Shown piece by piece: positions 22,764-34,299 of a stretch of 64,000 bases of DNA (the first letter of the stretch is position 1; each line of letters starts with the position of its first letter). A program made the position numbers and the translations under genes. This DNA comes from Nothopassalora personata (lineage: Eukaryota; Ascomycota; Dothideomycetes; Mycosphaerellales; Mycosphaerellaceae). The notes below the pieces were generated by a model. The model made no database searches, had not been told where the DNA came from, and saw nothing but the letters and a program-made list of their open reading frames with translations. The stretch lies in assembly GCA_033816765.1 (NCBI GenBank), contig CM066289.1, forward strand, positions 1,302,001-1,366,000, written 5' to 3'.

Positions 22764-23286
22764 CCTGGTGGCCGCTACTTCCTAGTGCTGGCGGTGGTAG
22801 TGGACAAGGAAGTTGTATTCGTGACGCCGGACACGCCTGCCGTTGACGTTGCTATGCGAGTCGCTCCTTCCAATTCAAGTGCTCAGGCCGGGTCATTGCC
22901 GCATCAGCGCGCATCCACTCAGTTCCAAGACATATGGACTAAGCGAGTGTATGATGTTCGTAGAGGTCTGCGATTCGAGAGACGCTGGAGAAAGGTCGTG
23001 ATTCATGGGCCTGGTTGCACATTCGGAAGGCCAAAGTGGAGCATAATAACAGAGCTGTAAACAAAGCCAAATCCGCTCCTCCACCGCGGTTCACAGGTCG
23101 ATATCGATAAGCTTTGCGCTAAGAAGATCCTGGCAGGCGCGACCACACAAAATCTGCAGGCGCGAATCGTTCTTCCCTTTCTTTCTCTTTGGGGTACGTA
23201 CATGTTTCATACGGACGCCACTGTTCTCCTGCTAACAACCAGAGAAGGCGCGAACAAGATATACAGACTACCGCACAATCTCCATC
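22764..23286. promoter_or_regulatory. Divergent promoter of the IQGAP and IMP dehydrogenase genes
   Basis: A 523 bp head-to-head spacer holding both 5' leaders. A CT-rich tract (CTTCCCTTTCTTTCTCTTT, about 23171-23189) lies about 100 bp before the IMP dehydrogenase ATG, a common feature of strongly expressed fungal genes. No coding exon is seen. Confidence 0.4.
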
Positions 23287-25137
23287 ATGTCGCCCTCCGC
23301 GAACGCCACCACGAATGGCAATGCGAACGGTTCTCACGGTGAAGAACATGTCGAGGACGCCTCACGTGCGCTTGAGTTGATCAAGCAGTATGGCTCAAAG
23401 GGCGGCATTGCGGTGCAGGACCTCATGGACCCGAAGAAGATGGGCGGTCTCACATACAACGACTTTCTGCTGCTCCCGGGCTACATTGGCTTCCCAGCCA
23501 GCGACGTCGACCTCACCTCGAAACTTACACGCAACATCACTCTCAAGACACCATTCACCTCCTCGCCCATGGACACGGTGACGGAGCATAACATGGCGAT
23601 CCACATGGCTCTCCTGGGTGGCGTGGGTGTCGTCCACCACAACTGCTCCATCGAATCCCAAGCAGAGATGGTCCGCAAGGTCAAGCGATTCGAGAATGGC
23701 TTCATCACGGATCCCATCGTCATCTCGCCAAGAACGACTGTCGCTGAGGCTGTTGCACTCAAGGAGAAGTGGGGCTTCGGCGGCTTCCCTGTCACTGGTA
23801 AGCCACATCTCCTTCTTCAGCACCAGTCCTTTCCTGATGTGAAAACTCAATTTAACTTTCGTTCAACCGCATACTACTCGCCAACGTGCTTGGAGTGCTG
23901 TGGAGACATCAACCCTCTGATCCTCGAGAGGAGATTTGTGACATCGTAATTTGACAGGTCATGTATTATGCACTAACATGTCACGACAGAGGATGGCCAG
24001 CTGCGAAGCAAGCTCCTCGGTATCGTCACGCCCCGAGACACCCAGTTCGTCTCCGAACACGACACGCCTGTTACCGAAATCATGTCGACCGATCTCGTCA
24101 CAGCGAGCGAGGGCGTGAACCTGCAGGAGGCAAACACAATCCTCAGCAAGAGTAAAAAGGGCAAGCTGCCAATCGTGGACGGACAGGGCAACCTCATCTC
24201 TCTCCTGAGCCGAAGCGATCTGATGAAGAACCTTAACTACCCACTCGCATCTAAGGTACCAGGCACCAAGCAATTGCTCTCCGCTGCTGCGATTGGCACT
24301 CGTCCAGTGGACAAGGAAAGACTAGCGGCGCTCGCAGAGGCAGGCCTAGATGTGGTCATCCTTGACTCCAGCCAGGGCAACTCGATGTACCAGATCGAGA
24401 TGATCCGGTGGATCAAGGAGAACTACCCACGCATGGAAGTCATCGGTGGCAACGTAGTCACTCGTGACCAGGCGGCGTCTCTCATCGCAGCTGGCGTTGA
24501 TGGTCTCCGTATCGGCATGGGTGCCGGCTCTGCTTGCATTACCCAGGAAGTTATGGCTGTTGGCCGACCACAAGCAACATCTGTCTACGAGGTGACGGAG
24601 TTTGCTGCCAAGTTCGGCGTACCATGTATCGCCGATGGTGGCATTCAGAATGTTGGTCACATCGTCAAGGCTCTAGCACTCGGCGCCAGCACGATCATGA
24701 TGGGTGGTTTGCTGGCTGCTACGACTGAGTCCCCTGGCGCATACGTCGTTGGTCCAGACGGCCAGCTGCGCAAGACCTACCGTGGCATGGGCTCCATTGA
24801 CGCCATGGAGGACAAGAAGGCCGGCGGCGCCGGTGACAAGACCAACAACACCGCCAAGAACGCAGGTACCGCTCGTTACTTCTCAGAAGGCGACAAGGTT
24901 CTGGTTGCACAAGGTGTCTCTGGCTCAGTACTTGATCGCGGCAGCGTGACCAAGTTCCTGCCTTATCTGATGGCTGGTGTTCAGCACTCGCTGCAGGATG
25001 TCGGTTGCGACAGCCTTGAGAAGCTGCGGCGCGGAGTGAGAACAGGCGATGTTCGGTTCGAGTTCCGGACAGCCAGCGCGCAAGCGGAAGGCAATGTCCA
25101 CGGCATGAGCAACGTTGAGAAGAAGCTGTACTCATGA
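23287..25137 (+). CDS. Inosine-5'-monophosphate dehydrogenase
   Basis: Exons 23287-23797 and 23990-25137 are joined across a 192 bp intron (donor GTAAGC, branch CACTAAC, acceptor GACAG) and give 552 residues. The protein oxidises IMP to XMP with NAD, the committed step of guanine nucleotide synthesis, in the cytosol. The (beta/alpha)8 barrel starts near [12 protein letters not shown] pair of CBS domains is inserted at about 125-245, and the intron falls inside it. The catalytic loop [20 protein letters not shown] carries the nucleophile Cys at about 353. The flap and IMP-binding parts follow ([10 protein letters not shown], then [11 protein letters not shown]), and the C-terminus is a normal full length. 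Without splicing the frame ends in the intron. Confidence 0.97.
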
Positions 25138-25787
25138 ATCATCTACGACTAAAACATGACTTCGAGGAGCAATTAGGCGTTTAATGGAGGCAATCTGTAG
25201 CGTTCAGGTGGTGGTATAGTCATCCTGAGACACAATGACAGGCGTTCTGATTTCTAGCTATCCTTACTGGCCATCATTGACAGCATCAGTGCAAATCACA
25301 AGGAGCTGGTCGCCTAATCATGGACATTCGGAAAGTCACATCTCGGGATTTTCTTGCGCCGCTTATTGGTGACAAGATTATGTCAAGGGCTGGAAGCAGC
25401 GGTCCACGAAGGAGTACTGCGCAGCCTCATCGGGCCGGCGCGTACATTGACGACGACACAAATATTACTCTGTCTTCACAGCCTCGAGGTCTCGGGCAGC
25501 CTACTGAGCTTATTCCACGTTCGAATTTGCCCTTGAAGTCAGTGTCCTGCGAGCTTGGCACTCGCCTATTCGCATTTCTCTTTACGCTCGCGACTATCTG
25601 CAAACGACGATCTTCTCCGGTGTCGCTCAATGATGGTTAAGGCCAGGAAAGAGGACTAATTGTCATCGATCGTGAGAGAAGGGCGAGCAGGAAGGGAGGA
25701 CCGGGTCTGGATGCTGGCGCAACACATCAGTTACACCGCAAAGGGACCGACGTTCTGCAGCCACAAGCCTTCACCGCAACCGCAGCC
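25138..25787. other. Intergenic region
   Basis: 3' flank of the IMP dehydrogenase gene and upstream region of the F-box gene. Short frames only; no motif, RNA gene or repeat recognised. Confidence 0.35.
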
Positions 25788-27233
25788 ATGATTCAGGTCC
25801 CTGCCTTCCCGGAAGAACTGCTTCAGCTGATATTCTCGAACTTCGAGCGTACTGAGCTGCACGATTGGGATCAGCGTGCAAAACGGCAGACGCTTAGGAC
25901 TATATGTTTGGTGAACAAGCAGTGCTATCGGTTGGTTCAACCCATGCTGTTTGCCACTATCGATATTCAAGAAGGCAATGGCGTTGTGCGCAAGCTACTG
26001 GAGACTGTAGTTCGTGAACCTCGTCTAGCCAGTCTCATCAGTATCCTGCGCATCGAAAGTTGGAGAGGTTTTCGAGAGGAACATGTTATGGGCGAGGAGG
26101 AGGCAAAGTACCTACGAGATACCGCTGTCCCTCGTCCAACCCTTCTTCCTCTTTTAGCCGATGTGAGTGCCGTACTGGGCAATGATGTTGCAGAACAATT
26201 GCTCGCACATGCTGCACAGGGTCCTGAAGATGGTACGCAGGACTTTGAGGATGGCACCAGGGCCTCTGAAGATACGAGTCTGTCCCTTTTGTTAACGCTC
26301 TGCCGGAGGCTCACGCATCTGGCCCTCACTATACCTCATGACTATGGGTCTAGTGAGCTGTGCCACGTACTAAGAAATATTGTGCAGCGCAGCGTAGGTG
26401 CATTCCCTCTCCTACAGAAGCTCACGGTCGAACATTGGGACACCGAGGGCTCCGCAGACATGGAAGAAGTCGCTGGGCTCCTGTCTTTACCTTCTCTGAG
26501 GACGTTCAAAGGACATATGATAGGCTTCGGGTACAGCGCTGGTCGAAATCGGTATCCAAAGCTTCCCATCACTGGACTGCTAGACATTCAGCTCACATAT
26601 ACCCTTATCGATGCGAGAGGAATCAAGAATCTGCTACTCAGCAGTCCTTGCATCGAGACCTTGAGCATTGAGTGGGGCGACGCTGGTGTTGGATCATGCG
26701 CGTTCACGTACGATGAGATTGGTGATGCTATCCGCATATGCCAAATAAACGGCAGCCTCAACAACCTCAGGTCTCTCGCACTGGATGACCGGGCTGCCAT
26801 GAACGACGCCAGGGAAGATAACGATGACATATTCCCTCCACTTGGGGATCTCAGGTCCCTGTCTGTGTTGCAGACACTGGATGTACCTCAATCAGCATTG
26901 CTTGGCGTTGATGAGTCTCTGGATGCAGATACCGAGGACCGCTCGTTCGAGATGCCCAGCTTGATCGATATCCTTCCAAGCTCCTTGGTTCGACTCAAGG
27001 TGAACAGCTCTGAGTCAGAAGGATTGGCAAATCTGGACGAACGCATTCTGCAACTTGCAACGAGCGGAAAATTCAATCATCTTGCTGAGCTCTCGATTGT
27101 TCGTGTACCACCTTTTAGTAAGCAGGAGCAATTGGAGGCTCAAGGTTGGCTTTCATCGCAAAAAGGAATACCAAGAGGAGAGCCGGTCATGACGTTCACC
27201 AGAGCAAGCAGCACTCCGCCCGCTACTCTTTAG
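25788..27233 (+). CDS. F-box protein with leucine-rich-like C-terminal part
   Basis: A single exon of 481 residues. An F-box-like segment opens the protein: FPEELLQLIFSNFE, then TICLVNKQCYRLVQPMLFATI at about 30-60. F-box proteins dock to Skp1 in SCF ubiquitin ligases and select substrates. The rest carries irregular leucine-rich spacing (LPSLRTFKGHM, CIETLSIEWGD, LRSLSVLQTLDVP, HLAELSIVRVPPF), suggesting degenerate LRRs. An acidic repeat EDGTQDFEDGTRASED near 150-165 is a short internal duplication. The substrate is unknown. The start is the first ATG after an A/C-rich leader. Confidence 0.8.
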   Translation: MIQVPAFPEELLQLIFSNFERTELHDWDQRAKRQTLRTICLVNKQCYRLVQPMLFATIDIQEGNGVVRKLLETVVREPRLASLISILRIESWRGFREEHVMGEEEAKYLRDTAVPRPTLLPLLADVSAVLGNDVAEQLLAHAAQGPEDGTQDFEDGTRASEDTSLSLLLTLCRRLTHLALTIPHDYGSSELCHVLRNIVQRSVGAFPLLQKLTVEHWDTEGSADMEEVAGLLSLPSLRTFKGHMIGFGYSAGRNRYPKLPITGLLDIQLTYTLIDARGIKNLLLSSPCIETLSIEWGDAGVGSCAFTYDEIGDAIRICQINGSLNNLRSLALDDRAAMNDAREDNDDIFPPLGDLRSLSVLQTLDVPQSALLGVDESLDADTEDRSFEMPSLIDILPSSLVRLKVNSSESEGLANLDERILQLATSGKFNHLAELSIVRVPPFSKQEQLEAQGWLSSQKGIPRGEPVMTFTRASSTPPATL

Positions 27234-29848
27234 CAGGAGGAGTCGCATAAGTCGTAGTTTTCAAGATATTGCCAATGGATTGCGTCTCTTCCAGCGCATG
27301 TCGATCCACATCTTCCGAGGACGCCTCAGGGCGCAAAGCTTAGCAAATGTGCAACGTCAAAGCGGGAGTAGGAGCAAGTACGAATCGACTCTGAAAAGCT
27401 AGATCACAAATCCACTTGACTCCCTCGCATGATGAGGTTTGACCAATCTCACACAAGATCTTTGAAGCATAGACCATGGCTTAGCCTGTCACGCCAAGGA
27501 GCCTTTGGTTATGAAGGGTATGCAACTGTAGAGCGATTCGATACAATTTGTCTGCCCAAAAACGTACGTACCTTTGCGATACTGCTTCGTGATACTGCTT
27601 CGCTGTCCGAGGCGTTTTACGCACAGCTGTCATTGATTCCCGCCTGCCAATTGTGGCGCCCTGCCACTGGAACGGATGCCGTGCAGCTGCAGCAGCGATC
27701 TGAGCCATGGCAGACATGGACTCGGTACATGTCTCGCTCGCAACAGTCTCGGCGGCACTGTCCTCTGACTGAGCAGTCCAGCGACGGAGCTCTTTGACTT
27801 CCCGAACCCAGAGCTGCAGCGCACGTACCTGGCCTTCTACAAGTCTGCTCGCGGGAGATCACCATGGTTCTGCCGCCCTTCTGCATGGCTGATGGCATGA
27901 CACCGGCAGGATAGGGATGGCCGAGGGTGAGCTTCGCACAGGGTGAGTACTCGTTGCGGCCGTACAATCTAGACTTTCTTCCATGACAGGTACTCGACAT
28001 CTGGCTCGGGACAGCGGACAGGTGAGGACCTAGTGACCAATCTACGCGCGTCACGGAGAGGGCCGAAACAACGTGTCTAGCTCGTGGGCAGGGACGATCT
28101 TGAGAAGGAATGGATGAAGCCGGAGAGAGCACTCTGGACGCACTTCATTGTGCCGTGTGGATCCGGCACCTCATTCAGAATTATGGCAGTGATGTGGTTT
28201 TAGAGCATCCTCTCAAAAAGATTGACAAGCTCATGCCCGACGACGTTAAGGCAGATCTTCGATTCCTGAGCAGTTTTGGATAAGCGTAGACATTTGGGTT
28301 GCCCGAAGCCATGCGAAGAGGGAGTAGCTCAGAGCTTTTCCATTGCCCGCACCTTGCCATGTGCCAATTGCTGGCAGTATCCTGGCATGGGCGTAAGGGA
28401 CAATAGTGGCCTTTCCTATTTGCGAGAGAACGGTCGAGATGGTCTTTCCACCATCTCAGCAGATGATGTTCGGCCTGAGTCGGGGTCGCACGCTGATTCG
28501 CACGGCGATCCGAACGTGTCCTCCACGTTCTCAGGCAAGGTTGATGCATGCACACAGTAGCGATCATCCTGATGAGAGACCTAATTTCTGATTCGATCAC
28601 GAAATTAGCTTACATTCTTTGATCATTTTAGGGTATTTTTGGTTCAAGGAGCAAGAGAGGCGGGTGGGAGGCAGAAGGCACGCACGGGAGGATTTATGTA
28701 GCTATTTTCGACAGCGAATGCCGAACGCTCACGTCTCTGTGCGGCGGGTACCTGCACCGTTCACCACCACTCTGCGAAGTGCTGCATCGATGTCGAATCA
28801 AGTCTGCGGTTTCACAATGCCGGAGTAGGCAAAGGCTAATAACGATCGATGACAGCCATCTTCCATGCACCTCAATCTCCAGAGTCTCCAGCAGGCATTG
28901 CATGGCCGGGCGTAAAGCCTTTGCCGCTCTGCGAATGACCACTCCGAGGGCTCGCTCGCGCCTTCAGCCAGCTTCGCCCGCTCGTAACACAGCAGGCGCA
29001 GGCATCGCGACAGCAGAGCCTCGATCCTCTGCGTGCGGCGTTGCAATTCTGCACCAGCGATACAGTAGTCAGCTTCGCTGGATGCTGCCAAAGCGGCCGT
29101 AGTGCTGTACAGGTCTAGGCATCGTTTATGCAAACCCTGTCGATGTGCTACACCCTTTCGAGTAGCAGATTCCTCGCTTGTACGTCCTGCTCCGGTATAG
29201 CAAACTGAAAGGGGCTGCAAGAACTATGCCCTAGGCCGTATGAAATTCTTGTGTGCAGCACAGTGTACACAGACACGCAAAACCTAGTCTGACGTGCAGC
29301 AGCCAGCACCCAGCGAGAGAGAGAGACGTTCCAGCTTCCCGCACTCCCGCCGCGAAGGTCAGCTAATTAGGAGTCTTGGGTGAGCGCTCTGTCGAAAGAC
29401 CTGTATATGGCCTTAGCGTCGCTCATGCGGGCAGCCCAAAGTAGGTATTTGGCGGCAATAGGAGCACACCCCGGCTGCTGGATCCGGCCCCCAAACGGCA
29501 GGCACGTTCGCGCTCGCGGGAGGGCATGCTCGACAGATGCACAGACGTAATAGTCTATTCTTCCTTGCGGCGTTCCTCGAGGCTCGCCCGCCGTCTGAGA
29601 ATAGTCTACCACAGGTACCCAGCCCTGCGTCCGTGCTGGCCTCGTGCCTAACGTGCACATCGCTCGCATGGCCCAAGCCTCGAGCCAGCAATTGTGTGCA
29701 TCCTACTTATCCACCATCATGCCCGCCTCACGCAACATGGCGTTGCTTTCCCTAGGCTTCCCGCCGATCGACAACAGCAACACAACACATATCCTTCACG
29801 GCTCACCCAGTCCATGTGGTTTCGCCACCAACACTCTCACTCCCGAAG
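27234..29848. other. Gene-poor region of 2.6 kb with a possible relic at 27.78-28.28 kb
   Basis: Apart from the possible relic described separately, only small frames without family motifs are seen on both strands. A 13 bp direct repeat (GATACTGCTTCGT/GATACTGCTTCGC) sits at about 27577-27602. No tRNA, transposon end or long repeat is recognised. Confidence 0.35.
27787..28283 (+). pseudogene. Possible decayed gene, family not recognised
   Basis: Plus-strand blocks with protein-like composition appear in different frames. About 27787-27850 reads ELFDFPNPELQRTYLAFYKS; an overlapping frame continues with EITMVLPPFCMADGMTPAG to a stop near 27910. A clean 57-codon ORF at 28110-28283 (MDEAGESTLDALHCAVWIRH...) then ends in TAA. 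They could be exons of one gene broken by frame shifts, or an unrelated small gene plus noise. I cannot name a family, and no consistent splicing joins them. Confidence 0.25.
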
Positions 29849-31032
29849 ATGACCTCAAGTCAGGTCTACCCAACACTCCCGAGCACCATCGACCCCGAGC
29901 ATATGCATACAGATGTCACAGCTGGTGTTGTGGGCACTGAATGGTACGCACCGAGTTCAGTACGTCTTCGCAGTGAACTTGTCCGCATCGAAGGGCGACG
30001 AGTACAGCTTCCTCGAGCTTTTCCGCAAATGACTGACCCCATGTAGTATGCTTTCAATGATCCCTACATCGCGCCGTATCCGTCGTCTACCTTGGAAAGC
30101 CAGCCATGGACACAACACGCCCGGGCTTCTGTACCAGACATTCATCCAGGTGCTTACGACATTCACCCGACTCCACAACCTCAGCAACAATACACGCCAC
30201 AGATGAAAGATCCTGGCAGGCCCAGGAGCAGCCCAAGCACCTTCGGACCATCACCAGAGAGCATCCCTTGGACGACCAGCGGCCTTGGTATCCAGTACAC
30301 GACCGCAACGTGTGGTGTTCCGACGCCTCCAGTAACCTCCACTTTCCCTCCGAACGTTTTCCAGACATACCCGACAGATGAGCAATATGGCGCATCAAGC
30401 CCTCCAGAGATCAGGCAACCGCAACCCAGACGACCATATACGAACATTGCTCCAAATCCACAAATCGTTCAGAAGCGAAGGCGGGACGAAGAGGAACGAC
30501 AGGATACGCCTAGCGGTACCTCCAAACGCCGGAAGAGGACGTCTTCCGTCGCCTCTGCAGACTTGAGCGAGGATGATCGGTTCCTCGTCCAACTCAAAGA
30601 AGACGAGAACCTCCCTTGGAAGGACATCGCCGTCCGGTTCCAGACCGAGAAAGGCAAAGCTTTCCAGGTTGCAGCACTGCAGATGCGGTACAAGCGACTG
30701 CGTGAGAAGTTTCGCGTGTGGGAGGACCAAGACGTACAGGCTCTTAAGCTTGCCCATGAGTACTGGGAAAAGTACAAATGGGAGATCATCGGTGCTAAGG
30801 TATACGGACTGACATTGTCAACCTTCTCTTCCAATACTGATTCATCGTTCAGATGCTCGACTTCGGTGTCTACGAACGATGGCCAGCACGCCACTGCGCC
30901 AGAAAATGGCAAGACCTAGTGGTCTCCAACAGCGCCCACGTTACAGCTCCAGGCATGACACCGCCCTCAACGACACAATTTCCTAGTCCCGTGGAAGGAC
31001 CTGTACATTTCGCCTTCATGCCTATCCAATGA
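29849..31032 (+). CDS. SANT/Myb-like DNA-binding protein
   Basis: Three exons, 29849-29959, 30047-30799 and 30853-31032, give 347 residues with matching phases. The N-terminal 170 residues are Pro/Gln/Tyr-rich. Basic clusters KRRRDEEE and SKRRKRT at about 180-200 look like a nuclear localisation signal. Residues about 215-305 form a Myb/SANT-like helical domain: LKEDENLPWKDIAVRFQTEK, then MRYKRLREKFRVW and, across the last intron, DFGVYERWPARHCARKWQDL. This arrangement is common in uncharacterised Pezizomycotina regulators. DNA binding is inferred. The 5' exon was added because its frame and donor GTACGT match the acceptor TGTAG; a GTG upstream at 29816 is in frame but is not a normal start. 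Confidence 0.8.
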
Positions 31033-31563
31033 CTGCATGGCGGGTTTGACCTTGAGCAATCTGTTTGCGTTTGATCAGCATGTACAGCGCATAGACGAAG
31101 TTCCAGCGTTGTTTCGACACGATTGTACGAGGATTTTCGCTTCTGGGAAGAGACGACAGCTTGACCACCATCAGCTTTGTCGATTCTTCATCATGATCAC
31201 CTGGGCGCTGGCTTTTCTGCTTACGATGATACCCAATTACATTCGTTTTCTTCTGCATTACGACGGATCGAAGTGTTGCACGAGACCCATGCCTTCGCTT
31301 CATCATTGTTCCAAGGATGGGCAGTAGCTCAGATGGGTGAGCAGAGGCGTTACAGGGAGAAAATTGCAGATTTGCCCCACGAAAATCGCAAGTTATTTGG
31401 TGGCTGCATCGGGGTCTGCGTGTTCTGTGCTTTTACATACACAGGGAGGGACGGCTTTTGAGACCACAGCGGTATTTCTGTTGCCAGAGATACGAAGTCG
31501 ATTGCTTTCGCATCATGTACGAATAGCTCCCTCGATAGCATGGAATGATTCCTCATCACTCAC
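31033..31563. other. Convergent intergenic region
   Basis: The space between the SANT gene and the RidA gene, which end towards each other. A D-arm-like sequence near 31327-31345 is not part of a tRNA (see rejected items). Nothing else is recognised. Confidence 0.4.
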
Positions 31564-32257
31564 TCAACCGCTTCCGCTGAGCGCAATGCACTCGAGCTCG
31601 ACAGGAACGCCCTTTGGCAGCTGGTAGACAGCCACGCAAGAGCGCGCTGGCTTGGTCGCGCCGAAATACTTCTCGTAAACGCTGTTCATCTCGGCGAAGT
31701 TGTCCATCGAGGTCAAAAACACCGTCACCTATACAGCACGAGTGTCAGCGTGTTGTGCCAGCAGAATCACTGCCACTTTCCCTCTGCATTCTCAGGCAGG
31801 GTCGACAGCATGGATGGCTTTCCTGCTCGGTCCCCAAGCGAGAAGGATTCATGGACGAGTTCCAGACGTACCTTCACAACGCGGTCGAGCGAACTTCCTG
31901 CCGCCTCCAAGATGTTCTTCATTCCCTCACAGCAGACAGTAGTCTTCTCGGCAATGGTACCCTCGACCAAGTTTCCCTGAGCGTCAGCAGGGATCTGCCC
32001 GCTGACGAAGATGTGGGAGCCCGCCTGGACGGCTTGGGACTGCGGAGATTGTCAGCCAAAGCTTCGCTATTTTGATGTGGTCGACAATGCTCATTTTGAG
32101 CCTTTTGCGATGCTTGATGTAGGGTCTTGGGTAAGGCGTACGTACGTATGGAGCAACAGCTAGAATGGGTCAGCATGGCATCATGGATGGAGACTGACTC
32201 ATTCTTTTACTTACGCTGTGCTGCCTTTGGAGTGCTGATGAGCTTGATCTCGGTCAT
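31564..32257 (-). CDS. RidA family enamine/imine deaminase (YjgF/Mmf1/Hmf1)
   Basis: Four exons on the minus strand, 32215-32257, 32146-32159 (14 nt), 31872-32039 and 31564-31728, add up to 390 nt and 129 residues, the usual size of the family. The order of motifs is canonical: AAQPVAPYSQAVQAG, IFVSGQIPADAQGNLVEG, MKNILEAAGSSLDRVVK, then MDNFAEMNSVYEKYF and ARSCVAVYQLPKGVPVELE. The substrate-binding Arg is at 104 and the conserved Glu at 119. RidA hydrolyses reactive 2-aminoacrylate/enamine intermediates released by PLP enzymes; fungal members act in mitochondria or cytosol. No clear targeting peptide is visible, so a cytosolic form is likelier. The very short second exon encodes the conserved PVAPY and has good splice sites on both sides. 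Confidence 0.93.
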
Positions 32258-32740
32258 TTTGCGGGTTTGGAATGTGGTCGATGGGATTGTTTGTGCAAAC
32301 GGTGCTCTGATGAATGAGAGAAGTGCTGATGCCGGAGGCGACCGGAGAGCTGTTCTCGTTATTCTTCGTGACAGAAGCATGGATGTTTGAAGTGGGCACG
32401 GTGGGATGGCGGTTGCCAGAATTGAAGTTGGTCGGAAGCGCCTTCCGAAGTGCAGGAGCTCCCCTGGACGACTGAAGCTAATTGGCGCCGTAACGGGCTA
32501 TCAGATCCGACGCACTGGTCAGGCTGCTGCGCCTGCCCTTGGGCAACAAGGAAGATACATGTCTGCGAAGCTGACAAAGAGCAGGTACGAGGACAGGGAG
32601 GTCCTTACAACATGTTCGAGCAAAAGCATGAGAGATGAAGCACTCAGCGGCAATTCGACTCTATTGCCGGGCCGGGGTGTATCGGCCGGGGTGTATCGTT
32701 TATTCATCATGCATCGCTGTCATATATCAATGTCCTCTTC
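32258..32740. other. Intergenic region between RidA and Dom34 genes
   Basis: Holds the RidA promoter and the 3' flank of the Dom34 gene, both on the minus strand. A tandem GGCCGGGGTGTATC duplication lies at about 32670-32698. No coding exon is seen. Confidence 0.35.
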
Positions 32741-34029
32741 CTACGCTCCTCGGCTGTCCTCGATACCATTCGGTGCCTCATTCAGCTCGTCGTCAGGTAG
32801 GTTCTCGCCTCCCTCGGCAGGTATCTGCTCGTCCAAGTCCTCTATGGGGTAGGTGAGAATAGCAGCAATCCCACCTAGTCCTTCGAGTCGCTTGCCACTT
32901 TCATGCATACTGCTGAGGACCCTAACTTCACCACCTTGGTCTTTGACGTCGTCGACCACCTTCACCCAGTGTTTTCTGGTCTGAATCTCCTGGCTTCGGA
33001 AAAGAGCATTGGATATCAGCAGGATGCCGCCTCCTTTGCCCACGGCGCCTCGCTCGATCGCTAGCTGGCACTCTTTCGGCCCATACCACGCTCGAGCATC
33101 GTCCTGTCGCATCATCTCGAAGAAGCGTTCCATGAGCTGCGTCTCCCGAGCGAACTTGGTGTCACTGAGTTTGCTCGTCACCGCTGGACTGCTCAGAACC
33201 TCGTTCAGAGTGTGCAGATGGCCCGATGCAGAGTGTGCTACTGTGATCTTCGGAACCAGCTGTTGCAATGGCTTGCTGGTTCCTGTCGCTGCCTGGGTTT
33301 TGATGTATTGTTGGAAGCTGCTGGCTGTGAAGCCTGGACTTGCGAGCAATAGCGGCTTAGGATCTACCAGATCGATCTGCCGTAAGAGGGAGTCGAACGT
33401 AGTTTGGTAGAATCTCTGCACTGCTTTGTCGTGATCGGATGAGCCTGCACGCTTCTTTGGCAGGTTGACCTCTATCTTCTGCCGTAGTATTGTTTGATGA
33501 TCAGTGATCAGACATATATTCGCCAGCCCTTCCTGCATGACCACTGCCCACAGCTGTGCCTTGGCATCTTGATTTACAGCTTCCTTGAGCGTGTCCAGTG
33601 CGATACTGTCCCATCCATCTGCCTTCTCGAGTGTGAAGTTCCGATGCAATTCGAGATCGAGCGTGTGGAATCCCCCTAGCTTGACGTATTTGTTCTCTTC
33701 CGCTACCTGGCCTGAGACGTGTAGTTGGCCAGCTTGCGGGTCGAAGTCGAGTTTCGTAACACGGATCGTAAGGGTCATCTGCACGCGCTCGCTGGATCTG
33801 CTGGTGACGGACTCGCTGATGACTTTTCGAATCGCCGACGCGCGGAGTATGTCGGTCGGTCGGATCAAGTTGTATGCATGCCACTAGAGAATTGGTCAGA
33901 CGCTGCGATCAACATGCATGATGTCGTGGTTGAGACGGACTCGCTCACCATATCCTCAGGCTCTTCGGGCAAAAGCGTAGCACTGCCCGCGCCTGTCTTG
34001 CGCTCGATGTTGGACTTGAAGAGCTTCAT
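32741..34029 (-). CDS. dom34: Dom34/Pelota ribosome-rescue factor
   Basis: Exons 33949-34029 and 32741-33883, joined across a 65 bp intron, give 407 residues. The N-terminus MKLFKSNIERKTGAGSATLL and the following WHAYNLIRPTDILRASAIRK are typical of Dom34. Three eRF1-like domains follow: an Sm-like N-domain, a central domain lacking the GGQ of eRF1 (expected for Dom34), and a C-terminal domain with YGPKECQLAIERGAVGKGG. With Hbs1 the protein splits stalled ribosomes in No-Go and Non-Stop decay in the cytosol. The acidic C-terminal tail (ENLPDDELNEAPNGIED) is normal. Without the first exon the protein would lose its conserved first 27 residues. Confidence 0.96.
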
Positions 34030-34299
34030 GTTGTCCAGACGTTACGCTGGGGATAGGGGGCTGCGGGGGTGAGAGGAGCAGCAGTCGAGTCTATGTAGAA
34101 ATTAGAATGTCGATTCCTCAAGTCTGTAGCGCATGGGCCACATGCGATGATGAACACGGCCCCACTCATATTGCCATGAACAGCGACTTGCCTTAGCATC
34201 AATTCATACTCATAGTATCCTGGCATGAGCATATGCCCTCTGATCAGCAACCACTCCATATCTATGCAGCGCCGTGCAGACTTCATCACAACGGCAGCA
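34030..34299. promoter_or_regulatory. Short divergent promoter of Dom34 and aldo-keto reductase genes
   Basis: The two start codons are only 270 bp apart, head to head. Both leaders and promoters must share this space, so the genes may be co-regulated. In-frame ATGs at 34225 and 34264 upstream of the chosen reductase start leave the exact boundary uncertain. Confidence 0.5.

Noticed and set aside
23287..23949. IMP dehydrogenase as a short 220-residue protein
   Set aside because: The last 50 residues are intron translation; joining at 23797/23990 gives the full conserved enzyme.
31318..31400. tRNA-like start with a good D-arm (TAGCTCAGATGGGTGAGC)
   Set aside because: No anticodon stem, no GGTTCGA-type T-arm and no matching acceptor stem follow.
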